A stretch of 64,000 nucleotides of DNA, from contig NC_135557.1 in assembly GCF_964340395.1 (NCBI RefSeq), forward strand, positions 24,433,875 to 24,497,874. The letters run 5' to 3'. Positions within the stretch are counted from its first letter, which is position 1. Every line of letters begins with the position of its first letter. Both the position numbers and the translations under genes were made by a program. The stretch is from Glandiceps talaboti (taxonomy: Eukaryota; Hemichordata; Enteropneusta; Spengelidae). Positions 1 through 13,500 of the stretch are shown here, one piece after another. Below the pieces are notes generated by a model, which was given only the letters and a program-made list of their open reading frames with translations, made no database searches and was not told where the DNA came from.

Positions 1-267
1 ATTTTACTCACAGTAATTATCATAAGGTATATGTACTATTCCTTAATGTAAATGTTGGAGTTTGTGACGTCATCAATTAGGTATTCCTGAAATATCATCA
101 CAGGACATACTGTTTTAACATTTACGTTACGTTCTACTTCTGGCAATTATATAGCTACTCACCACAATTACTTAAACTTGATTTTGAACAAATCATGTAG
201 ACATTCCGACAAACTCTTCCCCCATAATCTCACATGATTCTACAACCTTTTCGTAACAATTAATTAC

Positions 268-2044
268 CTATACTTCCGGTAGTGTATCGTATCTCCTTGC
301 CATAGACGTTGACAAATTCTTTCACTTCATCACCAAAGTCTTCTAATGCCTTCAATATCCGTACAAATCCCATGTGATATCCTAGACTCTGGTGACAGAA
401 TTGTGATGGCAAGGCTTTAATTCTATCTTCAAATGTCGACATTTTATCAGCGAATGTTTAAATTTTAGGATATGATTTGAATGACAGCTGTTATTGATCA
501 TAACCTTAGAAACACTTTCTTCAAAATATTGTAGTTTTGTCACTTCAAACCTATAACCTGGTAATATTGATATTTAGCGTTTTTCATTCGGTTAGCAACG
601 TCTTTCAACTTACTCTGTTAATATTCCTATAACTATCAACAGAACAAATAATAGATGTTTTGTATAAGTTTATTGCTTCGTAAATTACTCTAATGGTTAA
701 GACAGTCATTGGACAATTATTGGATTCTCCTACATTTGTGTCAAGGTTCTAACATTTGCTAAAATCTGTAAAGGTGCATTACATGCATTTGTAACTATTA
801 CTAATTATCTTAGTAAACACAACGGACCAATGGCCATACTAGATCCTAATATTAACACCTGGTGAAAGGAATACGTGGATAACTCTTAAAATTACATTTC
901 GTTACAGGAATTATAATCGAACTTCTTGCTATTATTTATCCTAACATCCGGTGAAAGAAATTAATATTATAATATATCGCCCATGCATTGCTCATTTAAA
1001 TCTAAATTTCTCATTATATCGCTATAAAGGTTGCCATCGCTACCTGTTTTCCTCGACTTTGATGTAAAATGAATTTTAGCTTCTATAATTAAAATATTAA
1101 CCGACATGCCAAAATAAGAATCAGTGGGTGTTACACTGAAAGTGATTTAATTCACTAACCTGGTATATGTCTTGCCAGTCTGATCGTTGTTCCCACTCTA
1201 GCAACCTATTTGCAAAGTCAACATACGACTACAAACAAAAGAAAATTAAACTTTTACAGTATTTCAGTAAAAGAATATTACATAATAAAATAGTTTATAC
1301 ATTGTACATATTATTAAAATTGTCAACTACTATGTGTATGAACACTCTAGTAATTGACAATGTGACGTTAGGTTTTGTGTACGTTGCTACCTGTTTAAAT
1401 TGGAAATCATTTGCTTTACCCCGCATAAGTTATAACGTCAGGTGCAAAGGCAATAGGCATATTGCCGGTTCCAGTATGTATTGCGCTTCTGTCCACACAA
1501 TGCCGAGCACGCGCTACACAGGCGGATGCGGATGGTTGACATGATATGCCCAGAAACAGTAGGCTGGAACAAAGCGAATATATTTCCATTCACCTTAATC
1601 ACGTCAATCTTCTCATCTCCGTTGATACCAGCTGTCAACAAAGGTTTTTTGTCAGCCACAACCAACTCTAGGATATCCAACGATAATAATAGATCGCCTC
1701 CATGAAGGACATCGGAATTTAAGAATACCAGTACTTCGGCTATAAGTGACTTGACCTCACTGAACTCACGGACACGTGCCTAACAGATAATTAAATCAGA
1801 TCAAATAAGGATAGGTAGGGATACCAGACAAGCTGAATACACACAATAATTCTGAATAATTAACAAAAATATATTATTTCAAATCACTCTCGGACTAATA
1901 GAGATGTTTAAAGTAAACTTTAATGTATATTTTAAATAAATAAATATATAAATAAGTGTGTGTATGTCTGAGCATGTATGCGCGCGCAGTGTCTGGGTGT
2001 ATGTGTAGATGTTTGTGTGTGCCTTCGCGCGTGCTTGCGAGTGA

Positions 2045-2089
<45 letters not shown>

Positions 2090-2625
2090 CGCTTGTGAGT
2101 GAGTGTATATGTATGTGCGGGTGTCTGTATCTGTGTCTGTGTGTGCCTGTGTGCGCGCGCGCTTGCAAGCGTGTGTGTGTGTGCACGCGCATAGAAAATT
2201 TCCGTGTATGTATGGCCCCATGTGTATGTTTGTGTTGTTTACTGTAGTGAAACAATGGTACACATTACGTTTACAGTTTGACTAAAAGCAAACTATTAGT
2301 ACTTACTTGTTTCGTCAAATTGTTCATAGTGACCGATTCACAGAAAATAGTCACTATATGGTCCCATTTTCCATCTTCTCGGCAACCACGTTGCATATAA
2401 CCTAAATAATATATAATAAAGCAATGGAACGATACGGGAATGTCTTCATCATCTGTGAACTAAATCGATTTATTTATGTTATTTCTGGATGAGAGCTCTT
2501 GTATGTTAATATATATCATGCAAATGTAGTTTTGGGTATATTCTTGAAAATATGCAGTTACAATAAGACATAAACTCTATAGTTGTGCTACAACACAATT
2601 GGTGCTATTTTTATATATCGTGATC

Positions 2626-2722
<97 letters not shown>

Positions 2723-5700
2723 GATAACACAAGCTCTTATTTACAGAACGGAAAATAGAGAAATCTGTCTCAGAAGAGACCCGATGTACACTGGGGCGAG
2801 GCATCATGGGAAGTAAACATAGTTAGGAGCTTCATGCCTTGCCTCTTGAACCCACACTCAAACAATGACGATTTTGCAATATTTACATATTTGCTATGCA
2901 AATTCTGGCAAGTTCCATTAAACTCCAACCCATGCAGAAACGACAAAACCTGTCACCATGATGTTCAACTTCTGTATTCTAAAATGGGAAAATAGTTTTT
3001 TTTGCATATCGCATTTGTATGAAATGTAACAACGCTAATAACGTTAGCATTTTTACCGTCTTAGATCGTTAGCCAGGAGGAGGATGAATTCGTTGAAGTG
3101 AAAAGTACAGAACATCACATTTTCCTTCAGCTTAGACAGGGAATAGGGTTTTCAAAGGTGATCAAATGAAAGATACTGGTATGAAAGGCATACAAATATA
3201 TTTGTTAACTTTACTTACCAATATCGTTTCCAGGGCAGGGAGGTTTGCTAACACAGTTCGCATTGGTTTGTTCCCATCGAACACCATACTGGCTGTCACG
3301 TCCAAAGGGACATTTCAGTGTATCGAGGTCTAGAAATACAACAATTAGTAGACAAGTTAAGATATTAAAATGTCATTCATAACAATCGATGGATATAATT
3401 TATTTTATGAGTGAGTGGGCGGTTGGGTGAGTGGGTGAGTGAGTGAGTGAGTGAGTGAGTGAGTGAGTGAGTGAGTGAGTGAGTGAGTGAGTGAGTGAGT
3501 GGGTGGGTGGGTGGGTGGGTGGGTGGGTGGGTGGGGTGGGTGAGCGGGCGAGCGAGCGAGCGAGCGAGCGAGCGAGCGAGTCAATGAGCGAGTGATTTAG
3601 ATGATAATAACGTCATTACAAAGGAAGAAGACTACATAGCTATGCTGAGAAACTATTACATCGAATCAAACTGCAGAAAGTACTGACTATATGAACAAAC
3701 GTGCATAAATTATTGACAATTGGAATACCATTTTATGCCAAACGGTATCAAAAATGAGTTAATTAAAGATATGAAAATTGGTTATTTTGATACATCACTG
3801 GTTGATGAGAACTTATCGGTTGAGACATGATGTATTGTCAAGTTCCCAGACATGTTTCTGACTGTAACAGAGCAGAGCCCAAGTCGATGATTAGCAATAG
3901 GGAATATTGTTGACACGTTGAAAAAAAATTTAAAAAGTAGGCCTACACGCTGAAAGTAGTATAAATGTAGGATAGGCAATGGCTTACCAGGATGACATGG
4001 GTCTGTGACCATACACGAACATATTGGGCCATATCCATTCCCCCAAGATTCGCATATACCCTCTGTATTGATACAAATATATATGTGTTAAGTTTACTGT
4101 ACAGTGTGGATGGCTGACGTCGTTGTAAATGTGTTATTGTCTATCATATCATGAAGGTAACACCATTTGTATACAAACAACCTTGCTGGGGAACAACGAC
4201 GGCGTCAATTTTTCACAGTATAATTTCTTTGTGATATAAAGTGGCCATATGAATGAGGAATTAGTTGGCATTTATTTTGTATTTTTGATTTTAATAACAA
4301 TTTTATCACATGTGTACTGTACGTACAATAACAAATCTTCTGCACAGTTTTTACCTTTTTGCAATGTTTTGAGTTACAAACAAAGACGTAGTCAATGTTG
4401 AATTGGTTCATGTTGTGTTGATTTTGAATTGAATTGAATTGAATTGAATTGAAAGTTATTCCCTACAAGAAATAAACATACACACAAAAAATAAATGACA
4501 ACATATCCAAAAGGAAAACGATTTCAAGTTGTGAGTGAGAGACTAGAAAATAGTTTTCCGAAGGAAACCATGATAAAATTGTTATGAATTATGAATTACA
4601 AATCAAAACTAAATCCTCATCCATATGGCCACTTAAATGGATCAGAAAAGTTGTTTTCACTTATCCTTCTTCTTCCGACCTTTGTAATGTTGAAAACTCT
4701 AACTTAGCAGAGACCTGCAGCAAACTATTGTGAGGTACTATGGTAAATAAACATCGGAGCTTCACATCGTAATGCCTGCAAATGTTGAGATCAGTTTTGA
4801 GACGCTACCATAATGCCTCGCATTCTGAACTAGATGTCTTCGTATCTAATATTTAAATATTACTTCTTTTCAATTGCGTACTTGCGTATACAGCCAGCTA
4901 TAAGTCAAAATAATCCCATTGCGTTAAAATAACAACTAGTATCAAACACAGTATCGTGTCATGCTCTGCATCACTTCATTTTCTTAGTAATCGTATTATG
5001 GTAATTAGGGCCACCATATTGATATCCAAAGTTGCCATAGGAACATAATCCTTAGTTGGGTGCATGTACAGCAAATTAACTATCTACTGGATTTGTGAAG
5101 AGTTTATTGTATTAACTGTTTGAAAATTCGATGCCTTGTAATCACTTTCAGAATGAATTACAACCTATAAAATATTTCAATAGTACAATACATTATATCT
5201 AATGACTTGACGTTGAGAGTTTGACTATATACGGTTACCATAAATATCTAGATAATGTTGCCATATAAAATGATATTTAAGGTTAAATACATACCGGTTG
5301 GATGTGGTACATTGGTTGGCGCAGTTGTCTTAGTTGTAACGGCACTTGACGGTACATTGGTTGGCGCAGTTGTCTTGGTGGTAACGGCACTTGGCGGTAC
5401 ATTGGTTGGCGCAGTTGTCTTGGTGGTAACGACACTTGACGGTACATTGGTTGGCGCAGTTGTCTTGGTGGTAACGGCACTTGACGGTACATTGGTTGGC
5501 GCAGTTGTCTTGGTGGTAACGACACTTGACGGTACATTGGTTGGCGCAGTTGTCTTGGTAGTAACGGCACTTGACGGTACATTGGTTGGCGCAGTTGTCT
5601 TGGTAGTAACGGCACTTGACGGTACATTGGTTGGTGCAGTTGTCTTGGTAGTAATGGTACTTGACGGTATATTGGTTGGCGCAGTTGTCTTGGTAGTAAC

Positions 5701-8700
5701 GGCACTTGACGGTACATTGGTTGGTGCAGTTGTCTTGGTAGTAACGGTACTTGACGGTACATTGGTTGGTGCAGTTGTCTTGGTAGTAACGGTACTTGAC
5801 GGTATATTGGTTGGCGCAGTTGTCTTGGTAGTAACGGTACTTGACGGTATATTGGTTGGCGCAGTTGTCTTGGTGGTAACGGCACTTGACGGTACATTGG
5901 TTGGTGCAGTTGTCTTGGTAGTAACGGCAATTGACGGTACATTGGTTGGCGCAGCTGTCTTGGTAGTAATGACACTTGACGGTACATTGGTTGGCGCAGT
6001 TGTCTTGGTAGTAACGACACTTGACGGTACATTGGTTGGCGCAGTTGTCTTGGTAGTAACGGCACTTGACGGTATATTGGTTGGCGCAGTTGTCTTGGTA
6101 GTAACGGCACTTGACGGTACATTGGTTGGCGCAGTTGTCTTGGTAGTAACGACACTTGAGGGTACATTGGTTGGCGCAGTTGTCTTGGTAGTAACGGCAC
6201 TTGACGGTACATTGGTTGGCGCAGTTGTCTTGGTAGTAACGGCACTTGACGGTACATTGGTTGGCGCAGTTGTCTTGGTAGTAACGGCACTAGATGGTAC
6301 ATTGGTTGGCGCAGTTGTCTTGGTAGTAACGGCACTTGACGGTATATTGGTTGGCGCAGTTGTCTTGGTAGTAGCGGCACTTGACGGTACATTGGTTGGT
6401 GCAGTTGTCTTGGTAGTAACGGTACTTGACGGTATATTGGTTGGCGCAGTTGTCTTGGTAGTAACGGTACTTGACGGTACATTGGTTGGCGCAGTTGTCT
6501 TGGTAGTAACGGCACTTGACGGTATACTGGTTGGCGCAGTTGTGTTGGTAGTAACGGCACTTGACGGTATATTGGTTGGCGCAGTTGTCTTGGTAGTAAC
6601 GACACTTGACGGTATACTGGTTGGCGCAGTTGTCTTGGTTGTAACGACACTTGACGGTACATTGGTTGGCGCAGTTGTCTTGGTAGTAACGGCACTTGAC
6701 GGTACATTGGTTGGTGCAGTTGTCTTGGTAGTAACGGCACTTGATGGTACATTGGTTGGTGCAGTTGTCTTGGTAGTAACGGTACTTGACGGTACATTGG
6801 TTGGTGCAGTTGTCTTGGTAGTAACGGTACTTGACGGTATATTGGTTGGCGCAGTTGTCTTGGTAGTAACGGTACTTGACGGTATATTGGTTGGCGCAGT
6901 TGTCTTGGTGGTAACGGCACTTGACGGTACATTGGTTGGTGCAGTTGTCTTGGTAGTAACGGCAATTGACGGTACATTGGTTGGCGCAGCTGTCTTGGTA
7001 GTAATGACACTTGACGGTACATTGGTTGGCGCAGTTGTCTTGGTAGTAACGACACTTGACGGTACATTGGTTGGCGCAGTTGTCTTGGTAGTAACGGCAC
7101 TTGACGGTATATTGGTTGGCGCAGTTGTCTTGGTAGTAACGGCACTTGACGGTACATTGGTTGGCGCAGTTGTCTTGGTAGTAACGACACTTGAGGGTAC
7201 ATTGGTTGGCGCAGTTGTCTTGGTAGTAACGGCACTTGACGGTACATTGGTTGGCGCAGTTGTCTTGGTAGTAACGGCACTTGACGGTACATTGGTTGGC
7301 GCAGTTGTCTTGGTAGTAACGGCACTAGATGGTACATTGGTTGGCGCAGTTGTCTTGGTAGTAACGGCACTTGACGGTATATTGGTTGGCGCAGTTGTCT
7401 TGGTAGTAGCGGCACTTGACGGTACATTGGTTGGTGCAGTTGTCTTGGTAGTAACGGTACTTGACGGTATATTGGTTGGCGCAGTTGTCTTGGTAGTAAC
7501 GGTACTTGACGGTACATTGGTTGGCGCAGTTGTCTTGGTAGTAACGGCACTTGACGGTATACTGGTTGGCGCAGTTGTGTTGGTAGTAACGGCACTTGAC
7601 GGTATATTGGTTGGCGCAGTTGTCTTGGTAGTAACGACACTTGACGGTATACTGGTTGGCGCAGTTGTCTTGGTTGTAACGACACTTGACGGTACATTGG
7701 TTGGCGCAGTTGTCTTGGTAGTAACGGCACTTGACGGTACATTGGTTGGTGCAGTTGTCTTGGTAGTAACGGCACTTGATGGTACATTGGTTGGTGCAGT
7801 TGTCTTGGTAGTAACGACACTTGACGGTATATTGGTTGGCGCAGTTGTCTTGGTAGTAACGGCACTTGACGGTACATTGGTTGGCGCAGTTGTCTTGGTA
7901 GTAACGGCACTTGACGGTACATTGGTTGGCGCAGTTGTCTTGGTAGTAACGGCACTTGACGGTACATTGGTTGGCGCAGTTGTCTTGGTAGTAACGACAC
8001 TTGACGGTACATTGGTTGGCGCAGTTGTCTTGGTAGTAACGACACTTGACGGTACATTGGTTGGCGCAGTTGTCTTGGTAGTAACGGCACTTGACGGTAC
8101 ATTGGTTGGTGCAGTTGTCTTGGTAGTAGCGGCACTTGACGGTACATTGGTTGGTGCAGTTGTCTTGGTAGTAACGGCACTTGACGGTATATTGGTTGGC
8201 GCAGTTGTCTTGGTAGTAACGGCACTTGACGGTATATTGGTTGGCGCAGTTGTCTTGGTAGTAACGGCACTTGACGGTATATTGGTTGGCGCAGTTGTCT
8301 TGGTGGTAACGGCACTTGACGGTACATTGGTTGGCGCAGTTCTCTTGTTAGTAACGGCACTTGACGGTACATTGGTTGGCGCAGTTGTCTTGGTAGTAAC
8401 GACACTTGACGGTATATTGGTTGGCGCAGTTGTCTTGGTGGTAACGGCACTTGACGGTACATTGGTTGGCGCAGTTCTCTTGTTAGTAACGGCACTTGAC
8501 GGTACATTGGTTGGCGCAGTTGTCTTGGTAGTAACGACACTTGACGGTATATTGGTTGGCGCAGTTGTCTTGGTAGTAACGGCACTTGACGGTTCATTGG
8601 TTGGCGCAGTTGTCTTGGTTGTAACGACACTTGACGGTACATTGGTTGGCGCAGTTCTCTTGTTAGTAACGGCACTTGACGGTATATTGGTTGGCGCAGT

Positions 8701-10039
8701 TGTCTTGGTAGTAACGGCACTTGACGGTATATTGGTTTGCGCAGTTGTCTTGGTAGTAACGGCACTTGACGGTTCATTGGTTGGCGCAGTTGTCTTGGTA
8801 GTAACGGCACTTGACGGTACATTGGTTGGCGCAGTTCTCTTGTTAGTAACGGCACTTGACGGTACATTGGTTGGTGCAGTTGTCTTGGTAGTAACGGCAC
8901 TTGACGGTATATTGGTTTGCGCAGTTGTCTTGGTAGTAACGGCACTTGACGGTATATTGGTTTGCGCAGAAAGTGCAGGTATACCACTTGTCATTATAGT
9001 CACGCTGTTGTTTTCTAACGCTAGCGAATTGTTAATTTCTCCAGGCAATGGATCTGAAGATGAGATAATATGTCAATGTTAGTGTTGTCATCCTATTGCA
9101 TGGGATCTAGTGGTAATACGTCAACTTTGTGTTATAATGTTCTATAGATTTACTTCACTTTAACTTCATCTATTGGTGTTGTCGTTAACACTATTGCAAC
9201 TGGTGATTGTGATAATAATACATGGTTTATTAAAACAAAATTGTGACCAAAATAAAATGGTCAAATGGTTTGAGTTCACATATCAGTAAATTAAGCATGT
9301 TGAGAAACAAAATAAATTGATGAATAAAACAAGTCCTAAAAAGTTGAAACAGTCTAACAAAATACAAAATACAATGGTAATTAACTAGAGTTCTTGTCGA
9401 CAGTGTACGATTTAGACCGTTGTTAATTGAAACTGTACAAATGCATGTTATCATAACACAAGGCTAAAAAACGTTTAAATTTGAAAACTGTTGCCAAATG
9501 TTGGATGCTCCACGATCAAAATATAATTATTACGTATTACATATAAAGTGTATATAGAAGCAAAACAATTTGCAGCAGTGGCGTTTTCCTTTAATGAAGA
9601 CAATGTATTGGAAGTAGATTTACCATAAAGAGTATAACTCAAAAAACTATTACTTTTAACTACATTCAAACAACTCCTATAGTGAGAACAGATTATAAAA
9701 CACACTTATATATTCATATCTATTTTGGTCAAAACTTAGTTCGAGTGGTGACTACTGGTTCAGTCTAATTGTAAACTATATATTCACATTTGTTTGGGTC
9801 ATAACTAACACCGGTCGATGAACATACTAATTGTTCAATAAACTTGGTATGGAATTTAAAACAATGTTACTACGTTACAAAGTCTACTTAGCACTTTCTG
9901 TATTCGAGACTTGCGATCAATAGAATTCCTTCGACTTACCAGGTTTTTGATCATCTAGGTTCTGTGCATTTATTAGAATGGTCAAAGCAGCCAGGAAATA
10001 CCCCGAGTAGCGAAAAAGTGTCACCATTTTCAGTTCCAT
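268..10039 (-). CDS. Adhesion-GPCR-like receptor with giant mucin-like stalk (5' part, gene runs off left edge)
   Basis: Eight coding exons on the minus strand, all GT-AG and in phase: 9940-10039, 5295-9053, 3988-4062, 3219-3329, 2307-2401, 1594-1779, 1160-1228, 268-388. Exon 1 starts at ATG 10039 and encodes a 33-aa piece with a hydrophobic signal peptide (FLAALTILINA). Exon 2 (about 1250 aa) is a Thr/Ser/Pro-rich 15-residue repeat, probably an O-glycosylated extracellular stalk. Exon 3 is a short Cys-rich module. Exons 4-5 read as a hormone-receptor (HRM) domain, with CPFG, a Trp, PPCPG, RGC and EDGKW in the family order. Exons 6-8 read as GAIN subdomain A (LHGGDLLLSLDILE, then NRLLEW..DW, then ILKALEDF). 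The GPS and 7TM parts would lie left of base 1. Exons 1-4 end in phase 1, as in shuffled extracellular modules. Family placement rests on HRM plus GAIN order by eye; the 7TM part is not visible. Confidence 0.78.
2040..2095. repeat. (TG)n microsatellite
   Basis: Pure TG run flanked by degenerate GTGT/GCGC sequence, in the intron between receptor exons 5 and 6. The open frames across it are low-complexity artefacts. Confidence 0.95.
2630..2721. repeat. (CAGA)n followed by (CA)n microsatellite
   Basis: Compound microsatellite in a receptor intron: about eight CAGA units run straight into about 30 CA units. Confidence 0.95.
3411..3585. repeat. (GAGT)n/(GGGT)n/(GAGC)n compound microsatellite
   Basis: A tetranucleotide array changes from GAGT to GGGT to GAGC along its length, suggesting successive point change and re-expansion. 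It lies in the intron between receptor exons 3 and 4. Confidence 0.93.
4425..4500 (-). mobile_element. Probable non-LTR retrotransposon 3' tail
   Basis: Read on the minus strand, an AT-rich stretch ends in about five ATTCA units (GAATT repeats on plus). LINE and SINE 3' ends of the CR1/L2 kind often finish in such short tandem repeats. Only the tail is visible and no reverse transcriptase frame was found. Confidence 0.35.
5300..8980 (-). repeat. 45-bp coding minisatellite, about 81 copies
   Basis: Uninterrupted 45-bp tandem repeat inside receptor exon 2, encoding variants of APTNVPSSAVTTKTT. Variation is confined to a few positions (NVP/NIP, SSAV/SSVV/SSTV/SSAA, KTT/KRT/NTT). Because 45 is a multiple of three and the unit lacks stops in three of the six frames, long open frames also appear on plus and in a second minus frame. 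Only the minus frame joined in phase to the signal-peptide exon fits a protein. Thr and Ser density is that of mucin-like stalks. Confidence 0.97.
5740..7810 (-). repeat. 1035-bp higher-order tandem duplication (23 x 45 bp) within the mucin-like exon
   Basis: The rare variant unit with 'ggcaattgacgg' followed by 'gcagctgtc' occurs at about 5926 and again at 6961, exactly 1035 bp apart. Flanking variant units (tactgg variants, gtgttggta, ttgagggta, actagatgg) recur in the same order at the same offset. The match breaks at about 6781 versus 7816. The compared stretches look nearly identical, so the duplication is recent. Confidence 0.9.
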
Positions 10040-10852
10040 GTTTAAATATTAAAATCCAAGCACTGTTACATTGACTAGTGCTATCCGTCACACCACAACA
10101 CCTACTGTATCAGACAACTCAGTAATAAGGCTTATGTTACTCATTATTCATTATTCTAATTATTTCGATGATCATTCAAGTGAGACTACCTACTAGCAAC
10201 ACTGTTACCATGACAATAAACACGAATCTCAATACATAGATACGTAGTTGGATTCATGTATTTTGAATTTTAATTAGTTTGAAGTGACTTGCAATAATAT
10301 ACTAGTATACAAATTCGACCAGAAAGCAGCAATATTTGTAGTTAATAATCAACATTTACAGCATAACCCGTTCCTCTTACCACTTAATAAGAATGACGGC
10401 CGTATTTGTAGATAAAAAACATATAATACTGCATATCTCAGAAACTTTAAGGCATAAATCCTCCATTCAAATGTCGAACTCAATGTAATCATGTGCAAGC
10501 TTTATTGTAAAACAGTGACCTTTGAACTTGACTTTTAAGGTCGACTATGCAAATCAAGCCATTTCTTACACATTGCGTACATTGGAGACACTTCGTAACA
10601 TTTTTAAGAGTCCAATAGATAGGGGTTGGAAGGGTGTCCCTCCTCCCACTGTAAAAACCTTTTCGGAAATAAGGATTATGTAGAAGGTCATTTAGAGGCA
10701 TAAGATTTCAAACCATATAAATTATTAAAGGCCACAGAGTACTTTAATTTCTTCATTATCCCAATTTGACTCTCAGTACATTATCATATTGATATAGTGT
10801 CTACATTTAACCTGTGGTGATATCAAGGCGCATACACACACAGACACACACA

Positions 10853-10923
<71 letters not shown>

Positions 10924-13370
10924 GCTTTTTTTCGACTGCCTCATAGTAAAACTTAAATTTACTAGTATTTAAATGAAGTGAAAAATTTCCCCAATGTATA
11001 AGGTAGACGATTCCCCCTACTGTGGTATATAATTCAAAATCCACCCCCCCCCCCGCCCCACAGGAAGATCTGAAGGGAATTCGTAACAACTGTTTTCAGA
11101 TATTAGAGTGTATCCTTGATATTAATGGGAACGATGAGATATCTAATTCATGATGTCTGATGCGACTGAATAACCTCAGTTTCCTGTTTGTTTTCCTTAC
11201 TAGATGCTGTATGCATAACCTCATACACTCTACCATAGTCATAAAGATTTAATAATACGTCTTTGTTATCACTATTTCTCATATCAGGAGTGTTTATCAC
11301 ATTGGCAAGTACAATACACTTAAGGAAATAATGGTTGTTTATATCAAATATAATGGTGTGAAAAAAAATCCAATTACGTGATGACTTTAAGCGAGTGATT
11401 GTCCTCAATTATATCCCCCTTCCATTATTTCTATAGTTGAAAGTGTATTTTGTTTTCATTGACAACTGGTGTTTTGTAATTTTTTTGCAATTATTTCCTT
11501 CTATTGATTAATATTTTGTCAGCTTCGATTCTCTTTAGTAGCTTGTATCGAATTATATCAAATGTGGTTGTCCAATATTTTGAAAACTGAGGTTATTCAG
11601 GCGTAGAAGACATCACGAATAAGATAATATGATGATATTAATTTGTCATGATTAATAGCAATGTACATGTATACTGCAGGACATATATTATCACTTAGCA
11701 TATCTGCAAAAAATGTGTTTTATGGGACGTTATAGAATAAGAATTTGAAAGTATCATTTATGTGAGAAAATTGTGATGTTGTCAACATTTATTTGGCACT
11801 GTCCAATTTAGACAATGGAATGTTAGGAAAAACAGTAAATGAGCAAAACCCAAAATAAATGATCGTGTGTCATACATAAATTAATGTCAGTAGTCGTGAG
11901 TTTGCAGTTTAATCAGCGAGGAGGTTAACCTATGTTACTATGTTACCTTACTACGTTACTGCGTTACTATGACAATACATTACACAGTCTGACAGTTTCA
12001 CCTTGAAGATGATGGCCTAGGTCAAAGGTCAAGCCCAAATTTAATCTAAACTTGATTTTCATAATGTGAATGCATGAGTTTGAATTGAGTCACTATTTAG
12101 TAAACGAAATAAAATATGGCCGTGGTTCAGAAATAATTCAGAGAGTCAAGAAACAAAGTGACGAGCAAGCGTGTCCTACAATATATTTGTCACTTGTTTT
12201 GTTTCAGACAAGTCGCGAATAAAATAACAGCTCTCGATTTTCACTGTTACGTTGTTGCTATGGTTTTATCAGTTTGTGCATACACGATAATGTGTTAAAA
12301 TACCTGAATGTGCACAAAGCGACAGTAGATCGTCTTCCGAGTACAGAGAAATGTGTGTTGTACTGCCAACCTACCAGTCATCGCCAACATATACACCACT
12401 GGCGTATGTGGTCAGTGGGACACATATTATAGCGAATGTGTGTTTTCATAATAAGGAAAATAACACACGAATCGTGCTACTACAAATGTATCAATATACG
12501 CTTTATACTACAAGACAACTGTGTTCTTTCCACAAAGGTAGGGAAAATATATTCAAAGTTACTTATACTAAGGGGTGGGGGAGGGGTCAAGAAAAGACAG
12601 CTAAAAACCCAGTCTATCCTAACGTAATTAGATTAGATTAGATTAGATTTCTTTATTGATCAATACGATTATAAAAATCGAAAAGGAATATCTCTTGGTG
12701 TTGCTAAAACTATCTGCAGCACATGACAAATACATCATATATACAGTACATACAATACTATGGTACAATACGATAAAAGATAAAATACAATAATCACAAC
12801 TATAATGATAAAATGAATTGAACCATTCCGAAAGGATAGTAGAACGACTCAGGAGAAGTTGGGCGAAGTAATTGCTCTCGGATAAAATGAAAATGTGTAT
12901 GAGAAAATACCTATAATGAAAGTGCATTTAAGTCGTTAGTAATTTCTTATTTGAAATACGTAATTTAAAATTGAAGATTATTAATCCTTTCTTATTGAAT
13001 TACTGATTTTACCTCTTAGTGGACTTTTTCTACGTTTTCTGTACTTCCAATAATATCAAACCTAGGCCTGCTAGAAAAGGTTTGAATGTATAGCTGCAAA
13101 TTAATCGGCGAAAGACACCCAATAATACCCCGGCCTTGTTGAATTTCTACCTTCATCTGAAGTGGGGAAATGAGTCAGCTGAATAAGTGTAATCGATCGG
13201 GTAATTTAAATTGATTAGCACCCCTATCGCCCTACTGTAACAGTCAACTGTTGGTACTCTCTCTCTTTGTTTTCACTGTTGTCACGTTCTTTAGAATGTT
13301 TACGTCTTTCATTTCATTTATTGCATGTCTAGAAGGTATAAATAAGAGTGTGCATGTTTTATGTCTCAAC
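10040..13370. other. Intergenic region between divergent receptor and TPR genes
   Basis: No convincing coding exon. It holds the putative receptor promoter (no clear TATA box identified), a (CA)n run at 10836-10920, a C-rich run at 11042-11058 and AT-rich DNA. Short open frames here lack coding character or splice support. Confidence 0.6.
12628..12740 (-). mobile_element. Probable LINE/SINE 3' tail
   Basis: On the minus strand the sequence runs through CAATAAAGAAA into four ATCTA units and then unrelated DNA. This matches the polyadenylation-signal plus short-tandem-tail layout of non-LTR retrotransposon 3' ends. No coding part was recognised upstream. Confidence 0.4.
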
Positions 13371-13379
13371 TGGTGAATG

Positions 13380-13500
13380 CACTGACCCAACACACGACCT
13401 GTAATTTAAACCAACAATACCAGAAGAGGAACGTCTGTTAACGAGTAAAGTCGATAATAATGGCGATGTAGTGCGCAGAGTACAACTTTACCGTTTGAAA
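13380..13500 (+). other. Putative 5' UTR exon of the TPR gene
   Basis: A consensus donor AAAG|GTACGT lies after base 13500, and an acceptor TTTATTTACAG ends at 14323, just before the exon carrying the start codon. The 5' end is not defined. This non-coding exon is inferred only from splice-site quality. Confidence 0.35.

Noticed and set aside
1167-1544. 125-codon plus-strand frame
   Set aside because: Overlaps a receptor exon on the opposite strand (1160-1228) and ends in intron; no family match.
5283-8987. 1234-codon second minus frame (Arg/Gln/Pro repeats)
   Set aside because: Same repeat in another frame; open only because 45 is a multiple of three. The splice phase selects the Thr/Ser-rich frame.
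5255-9082. 1275-codon plus-strand frame rich in LVGAVVLVVTALDGT
   Set aside because: It is the complement of the 45-bp coding repeat. It has no signal or splice support, while the minus frame joins in phase to a signal-peptide exon.
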